A DNA stretch of 64,000 nucleotides from Vibrio furnissii CIP 102972 (GCF_000176175.1 NZ_ACZP01000018.1:124001-188000); one strand, 5' to 3'; positions 8,197 to 17,750 are shown, counted from the first letter of the stretch. Made by a program: numbers and translations. The notes: generated from the letters alone by a model not told the origin.

Positions 8197-10830
8197 TTAG
8201 CCGGTATTGCGCATACCTGCTGCAATGCCCGCAATGGTGACCATCAGCGCTTCTTCCAGTTCTGGTGCTGGTTCCTGCGATTGACGCGTCCGGTACAGCA
8301 GTTCGGCCTGGAGCATGTTCAACGGCTCGACGTAGATGTTGCGCAGGCGAATGGACTCATGGCCCCACGGATCACTTTGCATCAAGTTTTCGTTGTTCTC
8401 GACGTTCAGCACGGTCTTGATGTCTTTTTGCAGTTGCGCGCGCAGGCGTTGGCCCAGTGGGCGCAGTGCTTCATCCACCAAACGCTCGTCGTAGTAACGG
8501 GCAATGTCGACGCTGCACTTGGTGTACACCATTTCCAGCATGCCCAGACGGGTAGAGAAGAACGGCCATTCGCGGCACATCTCTTCCAACAGTGCCTGAT
8601 GGCCTTTGTCGATAGAGTACTGAATCGCTTCACCGGCTCCCAGCCACGCAGGCAGGACCAGACGGTTTTGGCTCCACGAGAAGATCCACGGGATCGCACG
8701 TAGGCTTTCGACGCCACCGTTCGGGTTACGTTTGGCTGGACGTGAGCCCAGCGGCAGTTTACCCAGTTCTAGCTCCGGCGTGGCTTGGCGGAAGTACGGC
8801 ACAAAGTCCGGTTCGCCCCTTACCACGGCACGATAGGCTTCACATGACACTTCCGACAGTACGTTCATCAGATCGCGCCATTCCTGTTTCGGCTCCGGTG
8901 GTGGTAGCAGGTTCGCTTGCAGCACCGCGCTGGCGTACAGGTTAAAGCTGTTGACCGCGACTTCGGGCAGACCGAGTTTAAAGCGAATCATCTCGCCTTG
9001 TTCCGTCACACGCAGGCCGCCTTTCAAGCTTTTCGGTGGCTGAGACAGCAGCGCAGCGTGCGCTGGCGCGCCACCACGACCAATCGTACCGCCACGGCCG
9101 TGGAATAGAGTCAGTTCAACACCCGCTTCTTCTGCCACTCTCACCAGCGATTCCATTGCGTGGTACTGCGCCCAACCTGCGGCCATCACACCAGCATCTT
9201 TGGCGGAATCGGAGTAACCGATCATGACCATTTGATGGTTTTGAATAAAGCCGCGGTAGAGATCGATGCTCATCAATTGAGTAATAACGGCTTCGGCGTT
9301 GTTGAGGTCGTCCAGCGTTTCAAACAGTGGACACACGTCCATGCGGTAAGGGCAGCCCGATTCTTGCAGCAGCAGGTGAACCGCGAGCACATCGGAAGCG
9401 GTGCGCGCCATCGAAATCACGTAAGCACCAAACGCTTCGCGCGGCTGCGCGGCGATGATCTTACACGTATCCAGTACTTCTTTGACCGGCTCAGATGGTT
9501 CCCAATCACGTGGCAACAGCGGACGTTTGGATGCCAGCTCGTTGGTCAGGAACGCAATTTTGTCTTGTTCGCTCCAGTGATTGTAATCACCGATGCCAAG
9601 GTAACGGGTCAGTTCCGACAAAACATCGGAATGACGGGTGCTTTCTTGGCGAATGTCGAGGCGTACCAAGTGAACTCCGAACGCTTTGACGCGGCGCAGG
9701 GTATCGAGCAGCGAGCCGTCGGCAATCACGCCCATGCCACACTCATGTAGCGATTGGTAACAGGCGTACAGTGGATCCCACAGCTGGCTGATGTTTTGCA
9801 GCGGTGCTTTCACCGCGAGTTTTTGGCCGTGAATTTTTGCATCGAGAATATCGAGTGTTTCTTGCAGCAACGAACGAACGCGTTTCAACACCGCGCGATA
9901 CGGTTCGTGCTCTTCTTCACCGGCTAATTCACGTAGCGTGTCGTTGCATTTGGTCATCGACAGTTCGGCCACCAACTCGCTGATGTCGCCTAAATACAGG
10001 TCGGCAGCTTTCCAGCGCGACAGCAGCATCACTTCACGCGTGATGGAGTGGGTCACAAACGGGTTACCGTCGCGGTCGCCGCCCATCCAAGAGGAGAAGT
10101 GCACCGGACGAGCGTCGATAGGTAATCCTTCTCCCAGATACCCTTTGACGCTCTCGTTTAGTTCACGAAGAAACTCAGGTACCGCTTGCCACAGAGAGTT
10201 TTCCACCACGGCAAAGCCCCATTTGGCTTCATCCAGCGGGGTTGGGCGCTGTTTACGAATCACGTCGGAATGCCAGCCCTGTGCGATCAACTGCTCTAAG
10301 CGACGCTCGGTTTTGAGGCGTTCTTTGGAAGAGAGTTCGCTCAGCTCCAGTTTGGACAGGCATTCGTTAATTTTGACCAGGTTGTTGATCATGGTGCGAC
10401 GGGTGATTTCCGTCGGGTGCGCGGTCAGCACCAGTTCAATGTTCAGATCGCGTACCGCTTGGGCGGTATCCAGTTTGCTGATGCCGTTCTGGCTCAGTTG
10501 GCTGAACAGCGAATGCACCGCATCCGGTTCACACACATGCGCTTCACAATGACGTGAAATGGTGTGGTATTGATCGGCGATGTTGGTCAGGTTCAAGAAT
10601 TGGTTGAAAGCACGAGCGACGGGCGTGAGCTCATCGTTGTTGAGGCTTTTAATCTCTTCAATGAGATTCGCGTGATCCGCTTGGTTGCCGGCGCGGGCAG
10701 ATTTGGAAAGTTTTCGGATGGTCTCCACTTTCTCTAAAATAACGTCTCCGTCTGCATCTTGAATGGTCTGACCGAGGAGTCGACCCAACATGCTCACGTT
10801 ACTTTTGAGCGCGGCGTATTTTTCGTTCAT
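8197..10830 (-). CDS. ppc: Phosphoenolpyruvate carboxylase
   Basis: Ppc carboxylates phosphoenolpyruvate with bicarbonate to oxaloacetate and refills the TCA cycle. The 877-residue protein has the family signatures: LTAHPTE with the catalytic histidine (about residue 135), SWMGGDRDGNP, and FHGRGGTIGRGGAPAHAA. It ends in the conserved GMRNTG tail. The ATG at 10830 is chosen because it gives the conserved MNEKYAALKSNV start and has an AGGCAGGA ribosome site at normal distance; an upstream ATG at 10836 sits right on that site. It forms its own minus-strand unit between aphA and argE. Confidence 0.97.
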   Translation of the reverse strand: MNEKYAALKSNVSMLGRLLGQTIQDADGDVILEKVETIRKLSKSARAGNQADHANLIEEIKSLNNDELTPVARAFNQFLNLTNIADQYHTISRHCEAHVCEPDAVHSLFSQLSQNGISKLDTAQAVRDLNIELVLTAHPTEITRRTMINNLVKINECLSKLELSELSSKERLKTERRLEQLIAQGWHSDVIRKQRPTPLDEAKWGFAVVENSLWQAVPEFLRELNESVKGYLGEGLPIDARPVHFSSWMGGDRDGNPFVTHSITREVMLLSRWKAADLYLGDISELVAELSMTKCNDTLRELAGEEEHEPYRAVLKRVRSLLQETLDILDAKIHGQKLAVKAPLQNISQLWDPLYACYQSLHECGMGVIADGSLLDTLRRVKAFGVHLVRLDIRQESTRHSDVLSELTRYLGIGDYNHWSEQDKIAFLTNELASKRPLLPRDWEPSEPVKEVLDTCKIIAAQPREAFGAYVISMARTASDVLAVHLLLQESGCPYRMDVCPLFETLDDLNNAEAVITQLMSIDLYRGFIQNHQMVMIGYSDSAKDAGVMAAGWAQYHAMESLVRVAEEAGVELTLFHGRGGTIGRGGAPAHAALLSQPPKSLKGGLRVTEQGEMIRFKLGLPEVAVNSFNLYASAVLQANLLPPPEPKQEWRDLMNVLSEVSCEAYRAVVRGEPDFVPYFRQATPELELGKLPLGSRPAKRNPNGGVESLRAIPWIFSWSQNRLVLPAWLGAGEAIQYSIDKGHQALLEEMCREWPFFSTRLGMLEMVYTKCSVDIARYYDERLVDEALRPLGQRLRAQLQKDIKTVLNVENNENLMQSDPWGHESIRLRNIYVEPLNMLQAELLYRTRQSQEPAPELEEALMVTIAGIAAGMRNTG

Positions 10831-11004
10831 TGTCATCCTGCCTTGTAAAAAAATTACATCCATTGTTCTTTTCTTTAAGTACACAATCTAACGAAATTTG
10901 TCCAGTGCCGTCAAACATAGCAGACTAAGATTCCATTTATTGCTTCGTTGGTTCTTTTGAACAGCTGTTAGGATAAAACACCTTTTTTGTTGAAATTTTC
11001 TTAC

Positions 11005-11037
11005 AAAAAGCCCTGAGTGGTAAAACCGACTCAGGGC
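11005..11037 (-). terminator. Rho-independent terminator of argE
   Basis: GCCCTGAGT (11010-11018) pairs with ACTCAGGGC (11029-11037); GGT and ACC extend the stem inside. Read on the minus strand the hairpin is followed by a U-run (11009-11005). It starts 23 bases after the argE stop. Confidence 0.85.
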
Positions 11038-11059
11038 GACGTAACAGCTTGTTCACACT

Positions 11060-12196
11060 TTAAAAGCAGTATTTGACCATCGCTTTGGACAACACGTTGA
11101 TGGTGGGGTCGATGAACTCAAATGCCAAAAATTCGTCTGGTTGGTGGGCTTGATCAATCGAGCCCGGGCCTAAGACTAAAGTCGGACATAGCTCCTGCAA
11201 GAACGGCGCTTCCGTGCAGTAGTTGACGGTTTGCGCTTCATGGCCACAAATTTCACTCACGCCGGTGATAAATGGGTGATCGTGCGCGCACTCGTAACCC
11301 GGAATCGCGTCGTGCAGCGGCTCCAATTCAATTCGGCCCGGCCATTTTTCCTGAACCTCTTGCAGCGCGCCACGCAGCATGTTGTCCAAACCATCCAAAC
11401 TGATGCCCGGTAGCGGGCGCACATCGTAATGCAGCTCGCAGCAACCACAGATCCGGTTGGGCGCATCGCCGCCGTGAATATGGCCGAGGTTGAGTGTCGG
11501 CGTGGGAATTTCAAAACCGGGGTGGTGGTACTCTTTCACCAGTTTGTCGCGCAGTTGCATCATCGCAAACAGCACTTCATACATGATTTCAATCGCGTTG
11601 ACACCGAGCGCAGGGTTCGAGGAGTGTCCCGATTTGCCTGTCACACGAATGGCGTTGGCGACGTGGCCTTTGTGGCCGTGAATTGGCACCAAGCTGGTGG
11701 GTTCACCGATGATGCAGTAATCCGGTTTGAATGGCGCATTTTGCGTGAAGTGACGTGCGCCCAGCATGGTGGTTTCTTCATCGCAGGTCGCCAGCACATA
11801 CAGCGGTTTGCGCTGTTTGCTCCAGTCCACTTTTTTCACCGCTTCCAGAATAAAGGCAAAAAAGCCCTTCATGTCGGCGGTGCCGAGGCCGTAAAACCGG
11901 TTGTTATCCTGCGTGAGCGCATGAGGATTATAGTTCCAGCGCCCTTCATCAAACGGCACGGTATCGCTGTGGCCTGACAGTAACAGGCCGCCTTCCCCTT
12001 CGCCCTTTTTGGCGATCAGGTTTTGTTTACCCGGCGCCACTTGATCAATCGTCACCTGAAAGCCGAGATCGGTCAGCCAGCCTGCCAATTTGGCAATCAC
12101 CTGTTCATTACCTTGGTCCCATTTGGGATCGGTGGCACTAATCGACGGGGTCGAAATCAAGCCTTCATAGACTTCGAGGAAACTGGGTAATTGCAT
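11060..12196 (-). CDS. argE: Acetylornithine deacetylase ArgE
   Basis: ArgE removes the acetyl group of N-acetylornithine to give ornithine in the linear arginine pathway. The 378-residue M20-family metallopeptidase has the zinc-binding motif SGHSDTVPFD and the catalytic CDEETTMLGA segment, followed by the dimerisation domain. It is transcribed divergently from argCBGH, the typical gammaproteobacterial layout, with a candidate ArgR operator between. Having both ArgE and an ArgA-type acetyltransferase (fused to ArgH) means this strain uses the linear, non-recycling route. Confidence 0.96.
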   Translation of the reverse strand: MQLPSFLEVYEGLISTPSISATDPKWDQGNEQVIAKLAGWLTDLGFQVTIDQVAPGKQNLIAKKGEGEGGLLLSGHSDTVPFDEGRWNYNPHALTQDNNRFYGLGTADMKGFFAFILEAVKKVDWSKQRKPLYVLATCDEETTMLGARHFTQNAPFKPDYCIIGEPTSLVPIHGHKGHVANAIRVTGKSGHSSNPALGVNAIEIMYEVLFAMMQLRDKLVKEYHHPGFEIPTPTLNLGHIHGGDAPNRICGCCELHYDVRPLPGISLDGLDNMLRGALQEVQEKWPGRIELEPLHDAIPGYECAHDHPFITGVSEICGHEAQTVNYCTEAPFLQELCPTLVLGPGSIDQAHQPDEFLAFEFIDPTINVLSKAMVKYCF

Positions 12197-12241
12197 ATTA
12201 TCTTCGCTCCTACTATTGACAGAATAACGCTGAAAATGTAA

Positions 12242-12280
12242 AACACATATTAAATCACTTTTAATGAATAAAAAACCGAT
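12242..12280. promoter_or_regulatory. Candidate ArgR operator between argE and argC
   Basis: Two 18-bp ARG-box-like segments (12242-12259 and 12263-12280) are separated by exactly 3 bp, the spacing of known ArgR operators. Each keeps one good arm: AATCA on the right of the first, TGAAT on the left of the second. The degenerate opposite arms lower confidence. It could repress both divergent promoters. Confidence 0.55.
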
Positions 12281-12352
12281 TAATCTGGTCTTTTTGGAAA
12301 TTAATAGTCAGTTTTAAATGTTGTTATTCACCTTCTTTTTGGATGTTTTACG

Positions 12353-13357
12353 ATGCTAAAAACCACCATCATCGGCGCAAGCGGTTACACCGGAGCAGAG
12401 CTGGCTCTTATGGTTCATAAACACCCAGAGCTCACGCTATCAGGTTTATACGTTTCCGCCAACAGCGTAGACGCTGGAAAGTCAATTGCCCAATTGCACG
12501 GCAAATTGGCTGGATTGGTGGAGATGCCAGTGCAGGCATTACTCGATGTCGAGCAAGTGGCGCAAGATGCTGATGTGGTCTTTCTTGCCACGGCGCATGA
12601 AGTCAGCCATGACCTCGCGCCTGTGTTTCTGGCCAACAACTGTCAGGTGTTTGACCTGTCTGGCGCGTACCGCGTGCAAAGCGAAGGGTTTTATCAACAG
12701 TTTTATGGGTTCGAACATCAGCATGGTGATTGGTTAGCCGAAGCGGCTTATGGATTGGCGGAGTGGAACCAAAACGCGATTCTCAATAGTCAGTTGATTG
12801 CCGTCGCGGGTTGTTACCCAACCGCTTCGCAACTGGCGATTAAGCCGCTGCTGGTGGCGGGTCTGGTGGATAAATCTCAGTGGCCGGTGATCAACGCGGT
12901 GAGCGGTGTGTCCGGCGCGGGGCGTAAAGCCAGCATGACCAACAGTTTCTGCGAAGTCAGCTTGCAGCCATATGGTGTATTTACCCATCGTCACCAACCT
13001 GAAATCGCGGCACACCTCGATTGCGATGTGATTTTTACGCCGCATTTGGGCAACTTTAAGCGTGGCATTCTGGCCACCATTACCCTAAAGCTCGCTGCGG
13101 GTGTCACGGCGGAGCAGGTCGCACAAGCGTTTGAGCAGGCCTACCACAACAAGCCAGCCGTGCGTTTGCAGACCAACACACTGCCAAGCATTCAGAATGT
13201 GGAATTCACGCCTTTCTGCGACATCGGTTGGAAAGTGCAGGGTGAACACATCATCGTCGTATCGGCGATAGACAATTTATTGAAGGGTGCATCGAGTCAA
13301 GCGATGCAATGTTTAAACATTCACTACGGTTTCGATGAACTAACCGCTTTGGTGTAA
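12353..13357 (+). CDS. argC: N-acetyl-gamma-glutamyl-phosphate reductase ArgC
   Basis: ArgC reduces N-acetylglutamyl phosphate to the semialdehyde with NADPH, the third arginine step. The 334-residue protein has the nucleotide-binding start IIGASGYTGAELA and the catalytic cysteine in VAGCYPTAS (about residue 154). It is the first gene of argC-argB-argG-argH(A), with argB starting 9 bases after its stop. Confidence 0.97.
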   Translation: MLKTTIIGASGYTGAELALMVHKHPELTLSGLYVSANSVDAGKSIAQLHGKLAGLVEMPVQALLDVEQVAQDADVVFLATAHEVSHDLAPVFLANNCQVFDLSGAYRVQSEGFYQQFYGFEHQHGDWLAEAAYGLAEWNQNAILNSQLIAVAGCYPTASQLAIKPLLVAGLVDKSQWPVINAVSGVSGAGRKASMTNSFCEVSLQPYGVFTHRHQPEIAAHLDCDVIFTPHLGNFKRGILATITLKLAAGVTAEQVAQAFEQAYHNKPAVRLQTNTLPSIQNVEFTPFCDIGWKVQGEHIIVVSAIDNLLKGASSQAMQCLNIHYGFDELTALV

Positions 13358-13366
13358 GGGTTAAAA

Positions 13367-14158
13367 ATGACGGATACAAAGCAAAATCCATTGGTGATTA
13401 AGTTAGGTGGTGCCGCTCTGTCGTGTGCAGAGACACTCAGCAAGCTTTTCGGCGCAATCGCCCAGTATCAAGCCCAAGCACAGCGACGAATTGTGATCGT
13501 ACACGGCGGTGGTTACCTCGTGGACGAACTGATGGAAAAACTGCAGCTGAAAACCGTGAAAAAAGATGGTTTACGCGTGACCCCTTACGATCAGATTCCG
13601 GTGATTGCCGGTGCGCTGGCCGGGACGGCGAACAAGATGCTGCAAGGCCAAGCGATCAAAGATGGTTTGAATGCTGTGGGATTGTGTCTGGCTGACGGCG
13701 GCCTGTGTCAGGTGGTCGAACTGGATCCGGAACTGGGCGCGGTAGGTCTGGCGAAAGCGGGCGATGCCAAGCTGGTTGAAGCGCTGCTGACGGCGGGTGC
13801 TCTGCCCATCATTAGCTCCATCGGCCTGACCGCTGAGGGGCAGATGATGAACGTCAATGCTGACCAAGCTGCTGTTGCAGTGGCTGGCGCGCTCGACGCC
13901 GAACTGGTGCTGCTGTCGGATGTGAGCGGAGTGTTGGATGGCAAAGGTCATCTGATTGCTAGCCTTGATGAACAGCAAGCCGACGCGTTGATCGCCGGCA
14001 AAGTGATTACCGACGGCATGATTGTGAAGGTCAAAGCGGCGCTGGAAGCGGCTAAAGATCTGGGGCGCCCGATTGAAGTGGCTACCTGGCGCTATCCGGA
14101 AAAGCTCGCCAAGCTGTTCGCCGGACAAAGCATCGGCACGCAGTTTCTGCCTGAATAA
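13367..14158 (+). CDS. argB: Acetylglutamate kinase ArgB
   Basis: ArgB phosphorylates N-acetylglutamate. The 263-residue amino-acid kinase has the phosphate-binding KLGGAAL near the N-terminus and HGGGYLVDELM. It is close in length to the arginine-insensitive E. coli form and lacks the extra N-terminal helix of arginine-inhibited hexameric kinases. This suggests feedback control lies on the acetyltransferase step, which here is the domain fused to ArgH; that is inference from length. Confidence 0.96.
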   Translation: MTDTKQNPLVIKLGGAALSCAETLSKLFGAIAQYQAQAQRRIVIVHGGGYLVDELMEKLQLKTVKKDGLRVTPYDQIPVIAGALAGTANKMLQGQAIKDGLNAVGLCLADGGLCQVVELDPELGAVGLAKAGDAKLVEALLTAGALPIISSIGLTAEGQMMNVNADQAAVAVAGALDAELVLLSDVSGVLDGKGHLIASLDEQQADALIAGKVITDGMIVKVKAALEAAKDLGRPIEVATWRYPEKLAKLFAGQSIGTQFLPE

Positions 14159-14244
14159 ACGAATTGAAATAACAAACGAATTAATGGACATAAACCTGAG
14201 CACTGACCGCCAAGCGCAGAGCCAGGAAGTTGGAGAGAAGTACA

Positions 14245-15462
14245 ATGAGTAAAGTTCAAGTAAATAAAGTGGTTGTCGCATATTCTGGCGGTCTGGATAC
14301 ATCAGTCATCATTCCATGGCTGAAAGAAAACTATGACTGTGAAGTCGTAGCGTTTGTGGCCGATGTTGGCCAAGGCGCGGATGAGCTGGTCGGCATTGAA
14401 GAGAAAGCGATCGCCTCAGGGGCTTCAGAGTGTTACGTCGTCGATCTGAAAGACGAGCTGGTTAAAGACTACATCTACCCAACGCTAAAAACCGGTGCTT
14501 ACTACGAAGGTAAATACCTGCTGGGGACGTCAATGGCGCGCCCGGTGATCGCGAAAGCACAAGTGGAAATTGCACGTCAAGTTGGCGCAGATGCACTGGC
14601 GCACGGTTGTACCGGTAAAGGCAACGACCAAGTGCGTTTCGAAGGCGCGTTCGCTGCGCTGGCACCGGATCTGCACGTGATTGCCCCTTGGCGTGAGTGG
14701 GATCTGGTCAGCCGTGAAGAGTGTCTGGATTACCTTGCCGAGCGTAACATTCCATGTGCGGCGTCACTGACAAAAATCTACTCGCGTGACGCAAACGCAT
14801 GGCATATTTCTACAGAAGGTGGCGTACTGGAAAGTACTTGGAACGCACCGAACGACGATTGCTGGGCATGGACAGTCGACCCAGAGCAAGCGCCAAATGA
14901 AGCCGAGTACGTGACGCTGAAAGTCGAGAAAGGCGAAGTGGTTGCCGTGGACGGCCAAGCGCTGTCACCTTACGACGTACTGGTTGCGCTGAACGAGAAA
15001 GGCGTGAAACACGGTGTGGGTCGTATCGATATCGTGGAAAACCGTTTGGTGGGCATGAAGTCTCGTGGCTGTTATGAAACGCCGGGGGGCACCATCATGA
15101 TGGAAGCGCTGCGTGCTGTTGAGCAGCTGGTTCTGGACAAAACCGCGTTTGAATTCCGTGAAGAGCTGGGCATCAAAGCCTCTCACCTGGTGTACGATGG
15201 CCGTTGGTTTACACCACTGCGTAAGTCTGTGTTTGCCGCGGCAGAAGAGCTGGCACAAGACGTGAATGGTGAAGTGGTGATCAAGCTTTACAAAGGTCAG
15301 GCAACGGCGACTCAGAAACGTTCTGAGAACAGCCTCTACTCGGAAGAGTTTGCCACATTCGGTGCAGACGACGTGTACGACCAAAGCCACGCGGGCGGTT
15401 TCATTCGTCTATACTCTCTGTCGAGCCGTATTCGTGCGCTAAGCGCTGCAGCGAAGAAATAA
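14245..15462 (+). CDS. argG: Argininosuccinate synthase ArgG
   Basis: ArgG joins citrulline and aspartate with ATP to make argininosuccinate. The 405-residue protein has the N-type ATP pyrophosphatase P-loop AYSGGLDTS near residue 12 and the GCTGKGNDQVRFE segment. The ATG at 14245 follows GGAGAGAAG at normal spacing and gives the family start MSKVQVNKVV; an open extension of five codons upstream is not used. It belongs to the type without the longer E. coli N-terminus. A terminator follows it, so argH has its own promoter region. Confidence 0.96.
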   Translation: MSKVQVNKVVVAYSGGLDTSVIIPWLKENYDCEVVAFVADVGQGADELVGIEEKAIASGASECYVVDLKDELVKDYIYPTLKTGAYYEGKYLLGTSMARPVIAKAQVEIARQVGADALAHGCTGKGNDQVRFEGAFAALAPDLHVIAPWREWDLVSREECLDYLAERNIPCAASLTKIYSRDANAWHISTEGGVLESTWNAPNDDCWAWTVDPEQAPNEAEYVTLKVEKGEVVAVDGQALSPYDVLVALNEKGVKHGVGRIDIVENRLVGMKSRGCYETPGGTIMMEALRAVEQLVLDKTAFEFREELGIKASHLVYDGRWFTPLRKSVFAAAEELAQDVNGEVVIKLYKGQATATQKRSENSLYSEEFATFGADDVYDQSHAGGFIRLYSLSSRIRALSAAAKK

Positions 15463-15498
15463 CGCGCAAATAAATAATCAAAATTTGCCACAAATAGA

Positions 15499-15527
15499 AA
15501 AGCCCGTTTGCTCTGCAAGCGGGCTTT
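15499..15527 (+). terminator. Terminator between argG and argH(A)
   Basis: A 13-bp stem (one G-T pair) around a TCT loop: AAAGCCCGTTTGC at 15499-15511 and GCAAGCGGGCTTT at 15515-15527. The terminal T-run is short, so some read-through into argH is likely. Confidence 0.75.
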
Positions 15528-15568
15528 GTTGTGTCTGCGATAGTAAACGAGTCAGTCTTAAAATATTT

Positions 15569-15607
15569 ACTGAATAACTATGTTTAAAAAGTGAATTTTT
15601 ACTTTAT
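15569..15607. promoter_or_regulatory. Candidate ArgR operator upstream of argH(A)
   Basis: Two 18-bp ARG boxes (15569-15586 and 15590-15607) are separated by exactly 3 bp. Both begin with the conserved TGAAT arm two bases in; the right arms are degenerate. Position between the argG terminator and the argH start fits ArgR repression of a separate argH promoter. Confidence 0.65.
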
Positions 15608-15713
15608 TTTTTGTTCAACTTCCCGTAACTTTGACAAACACAATAAATCGCCTGATTCAGGTCGGATATCATACTAGCACAGCAAGTGATGAGTGAGCAT
15701 TAGGAGACACGCA

Positions 15714-17588
15714 ATGGCATTATGGGGCGGAAGATTTACCCAAGCGGCAGACACAAGATTCAAAGACTTTAATGATTCATTGCGCTTCGATTACCGATTG
15801 GCTGAGCAGGACATTGTGGGGTCCATTGCTTGGTCGAAAGCTTTGCTGTCTGTGAATGTGCTGAGCGAAGAAGAACAGCAAAAGCTGGAACTGGCGCTCA
15901 ATGAACTCAAGCTAGAAGTGATGGAAGACCCCGAGCAGATTCTGCTGTCGGATGCGGAAGACATTCACTCTTGGGTTGAGCAACAACTGATCAGCAAAGT
16001 CGGCGATTTAGGTAAAAAACTGCACACCGGCCGTTCGCGGAACGACCAAGTGGCCACCGACCTGAAATTGTGGTGTCGCCAGCAAGGTCAGCAACTGCTG
16101 ATTGCACTGGATCGTCTGCAAAACAAAATGGTCGACGTGGCCAAAGCACATCAGGGCACCGTGCTACCGGGTTATACACACCTGCAACGGGCTCAGCCGG
16201 TGACATTTGCACACTGGTGCTTGGCGTATGTCGAAATGTTTGAGCGTGACTATTCTCGTTTGAGCGATGCGATTAAACGCCTCGATACCTGCCCGCTGGG
16301 GTCTGGCGCGCTGGCTGGCACTGCGTACGCGATTGACCGTGAAAAACTGGCGCACTCGCTCGGCTTTCGTCGTGCGACCCGTAACTCACTCGATTCCGTA
16401 TCGGACCGCGACCATGTGATGGAACTGATGACCACGGCGTCGATTTCGATGCTGCACCTGTCACGTCTGGCGGAAGACATGATCTTCTACAACTCCGGTG
16501 AATCAGGCTTTATTGAACTGGCAGATACCGTCACCTCGGGCTCGTCCTTGATGCCACAAAAGAAAAACCCAGACGCGCTGGAGCTGATTCGTGGCAAGAC
16601 TGGTCGTGTGTATGGCTCACTGGCTGGCATGATGATGACCGTGAAGGCGCTGCCGCTGGCGTACAACAAAGACATGCAAGAAGACAAAGAAGGGCTGTTT
16701 GACGCGCTCGACACTTGGAATGACTGTATGGAAATGGCGGCGCTGTGCTTTGAAGGGATCAAAGTGAACAACGCACGTACGTTGGAAGCCGCCAAACAAG
16801 GATACGCCAACGCCACTGAACTGGCAGATTACTTGGTGGCGAAAGGCATTCCATTCCGTGAAGCGCACCATATTGTTGGGGTTGCGGTCGTGGGTGCGAT
16901 TGCCAAAGGCTGCGCACTGGAAGAGCTGTCACTGGAAGAGTTGAAAGCCTTCTCACCCGTGATTGAAAACGATGTGTATGCGATTTTGACCATTGAGTCG
17001 TGCTTGGAAAAACGGAGCGCTCTCGGCGGCGTGGCACCACATCAAGTGGCCTACGCAGTGGAACAAGCGGAGAAACGCCTGTCTAAACGCGATGCGTCTT
17101 CAGTCAAAGTGCGTCCTGCGCGTCTGACCGACATTGAAACGTTGGAAGGCATGGTGACTTACTGGGCCAACATGGGCGAAAACCTGCCGCGTTCACGCAA
17201 TGAAATCGTGCGCGATATCGGTTCGTTTGCGGTGGCGGAACACAATGGTGAAATCACCGGTTGTGCGTCACTTTATGTGTACGATTCCGGCTTAGCCGAG
17301 ATTCGCTCACTCGGCGTGGAAGCGGGCTGGCAAGGACAAGGTCAGGGCACCGCAATTGTCGACTACCTCGTCAAGAAAGCGCGCCAAATGGCGATCAAGA
17401 AAGTGTTTGTGCTGACACGGACACCGGAGTTCTTTATGAAGCTGGACTTCATTCCGACCTCTAAAACGTTGCTGCCTGAAAAAGTACTGAAAGATTGCGA
17501 GCAGTGCCCGCGTCAACATGCGTGTGATGAAGTCGCACTGGAAGTCAATTTGGATGAGCACCTGATCATTAAGGCCAGTGTTGCATAA
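15714..17588 (+). CDS. argH: Bifunctional argininosuccinate lyase / N-acetylglutamate synthase ArgH(A)
   Basis: The 624-residue protein is a fusion. Residues 1 to about 458 are a full argininosuccinate lyase, which splits argininosuccinate to arginine and fumarate, with the fumarase-family signature GSSLMPQKKNPD at about 276. From about residue 464 to the end is a GNAT acetyltransferase domain (VKVRPARLTDIETLEGMV, then the acetyl-CoA loop GWQGQGQGTAIVDYL) that makes N-acetylglutamate, the first step of the pathway. This argH(A) fusion is known from Vibrio, Moritella and relatives. First and last pathway steps thus share one polypeptide. The ATG at 15714 has TAGGAGA upstream; a longer frame from 15693 is rejected. 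Confidence 0.95.
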   Translation: MALWGGRFTQAADTRFKDFNDSLRFDYRLAEQDIVGSIAWSKALLSVNVLSEEEQQKLELALNELKLEVMEDPEQILLSDAEDIHSWVEQQLISKVGDLGKKLHTGRSRNDQVATDLKLWCRQQGQQLLIALDRLQNKMVDVAKAHQGTVLPGYTHLQRAQPVTFAHWCLAYVEMFERDYSRLSDAIKRLDTCPLGSGALAGTAYAIDREKLAHSLGFRRATRNSLDSVSDRDHVMELMTTASISMLHLSRLAEDMIFYNSGESGFIELADTVTSGSSLMPQKKNPDALELIRGKTGRVYGSLAGMMMTVKALPLAYNKDMQEDKEGLFDALDTWNDCMEMAALCFEGIKVNNARTLEAAKQGYANATELADYLVAKGIPFREAHHIVGVAVVGAIAKGCALEELSLEELKAFSPVIENDVYAILTIESCLEKRSALGGVAPHQVAYAVEQAEKRLSKRDASSVKVRPARLTDIETLEGMVTYWANMGENLPRSRNEIVRDIGSFAVAEHNGEITGCASLYVYDSGLAEIRSLGVEAGWQGQGQGTAIVDYLVKKARQMAIKKVFVLTRTPEFFMKLDFIPTSKTLLPEKVLKDCEQCPRQHACDEVALEVNLDEHLIIKASVA

Positions 17589-17639
17589 CCAATTGAATAT
17601 TCAGTACTCGATTGAGTGACTCAAAAAGATCGAAAAAAG

Positions 17640-17717
17640 ATCGATTTTTTGGGGAACCAATAAGAGGAAGCTGGGTCTATATCTGTACCACTGCTTTTTC
17701 TTAGAAGAATCTAAGAG
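17640..17717 (+). ncRNA. Possible 3'UTR-derived small RNA of argH(A)
   Basis: The stretch between argH(A) and its terminator codes for nothing obvious. It carries a 6-bp tetraloop hairpin (CTTAGA-AGAA-TCTAAG, 17700-17715) directly before the terminator hairpin, a layout seen in Hfq-dependent small RNAs cut from 3' ends. No strong promoter is visible. Boundaries and existence are speculative. Confidence 0.25.
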
Positions 17718-17750
17718 AGCCCTGAAACACGTTTCGTTTTGGGGCTTTTT
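17718..17750 (+). terminator. Rho-independent terminator after argH(A)
   Basis: AGCCCTGAAAC (17718-17728) pairs with GTTTTGGGGCT (17736-17746) using two wobble pairs and is followed by a T-run. Confidence 0.7.
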
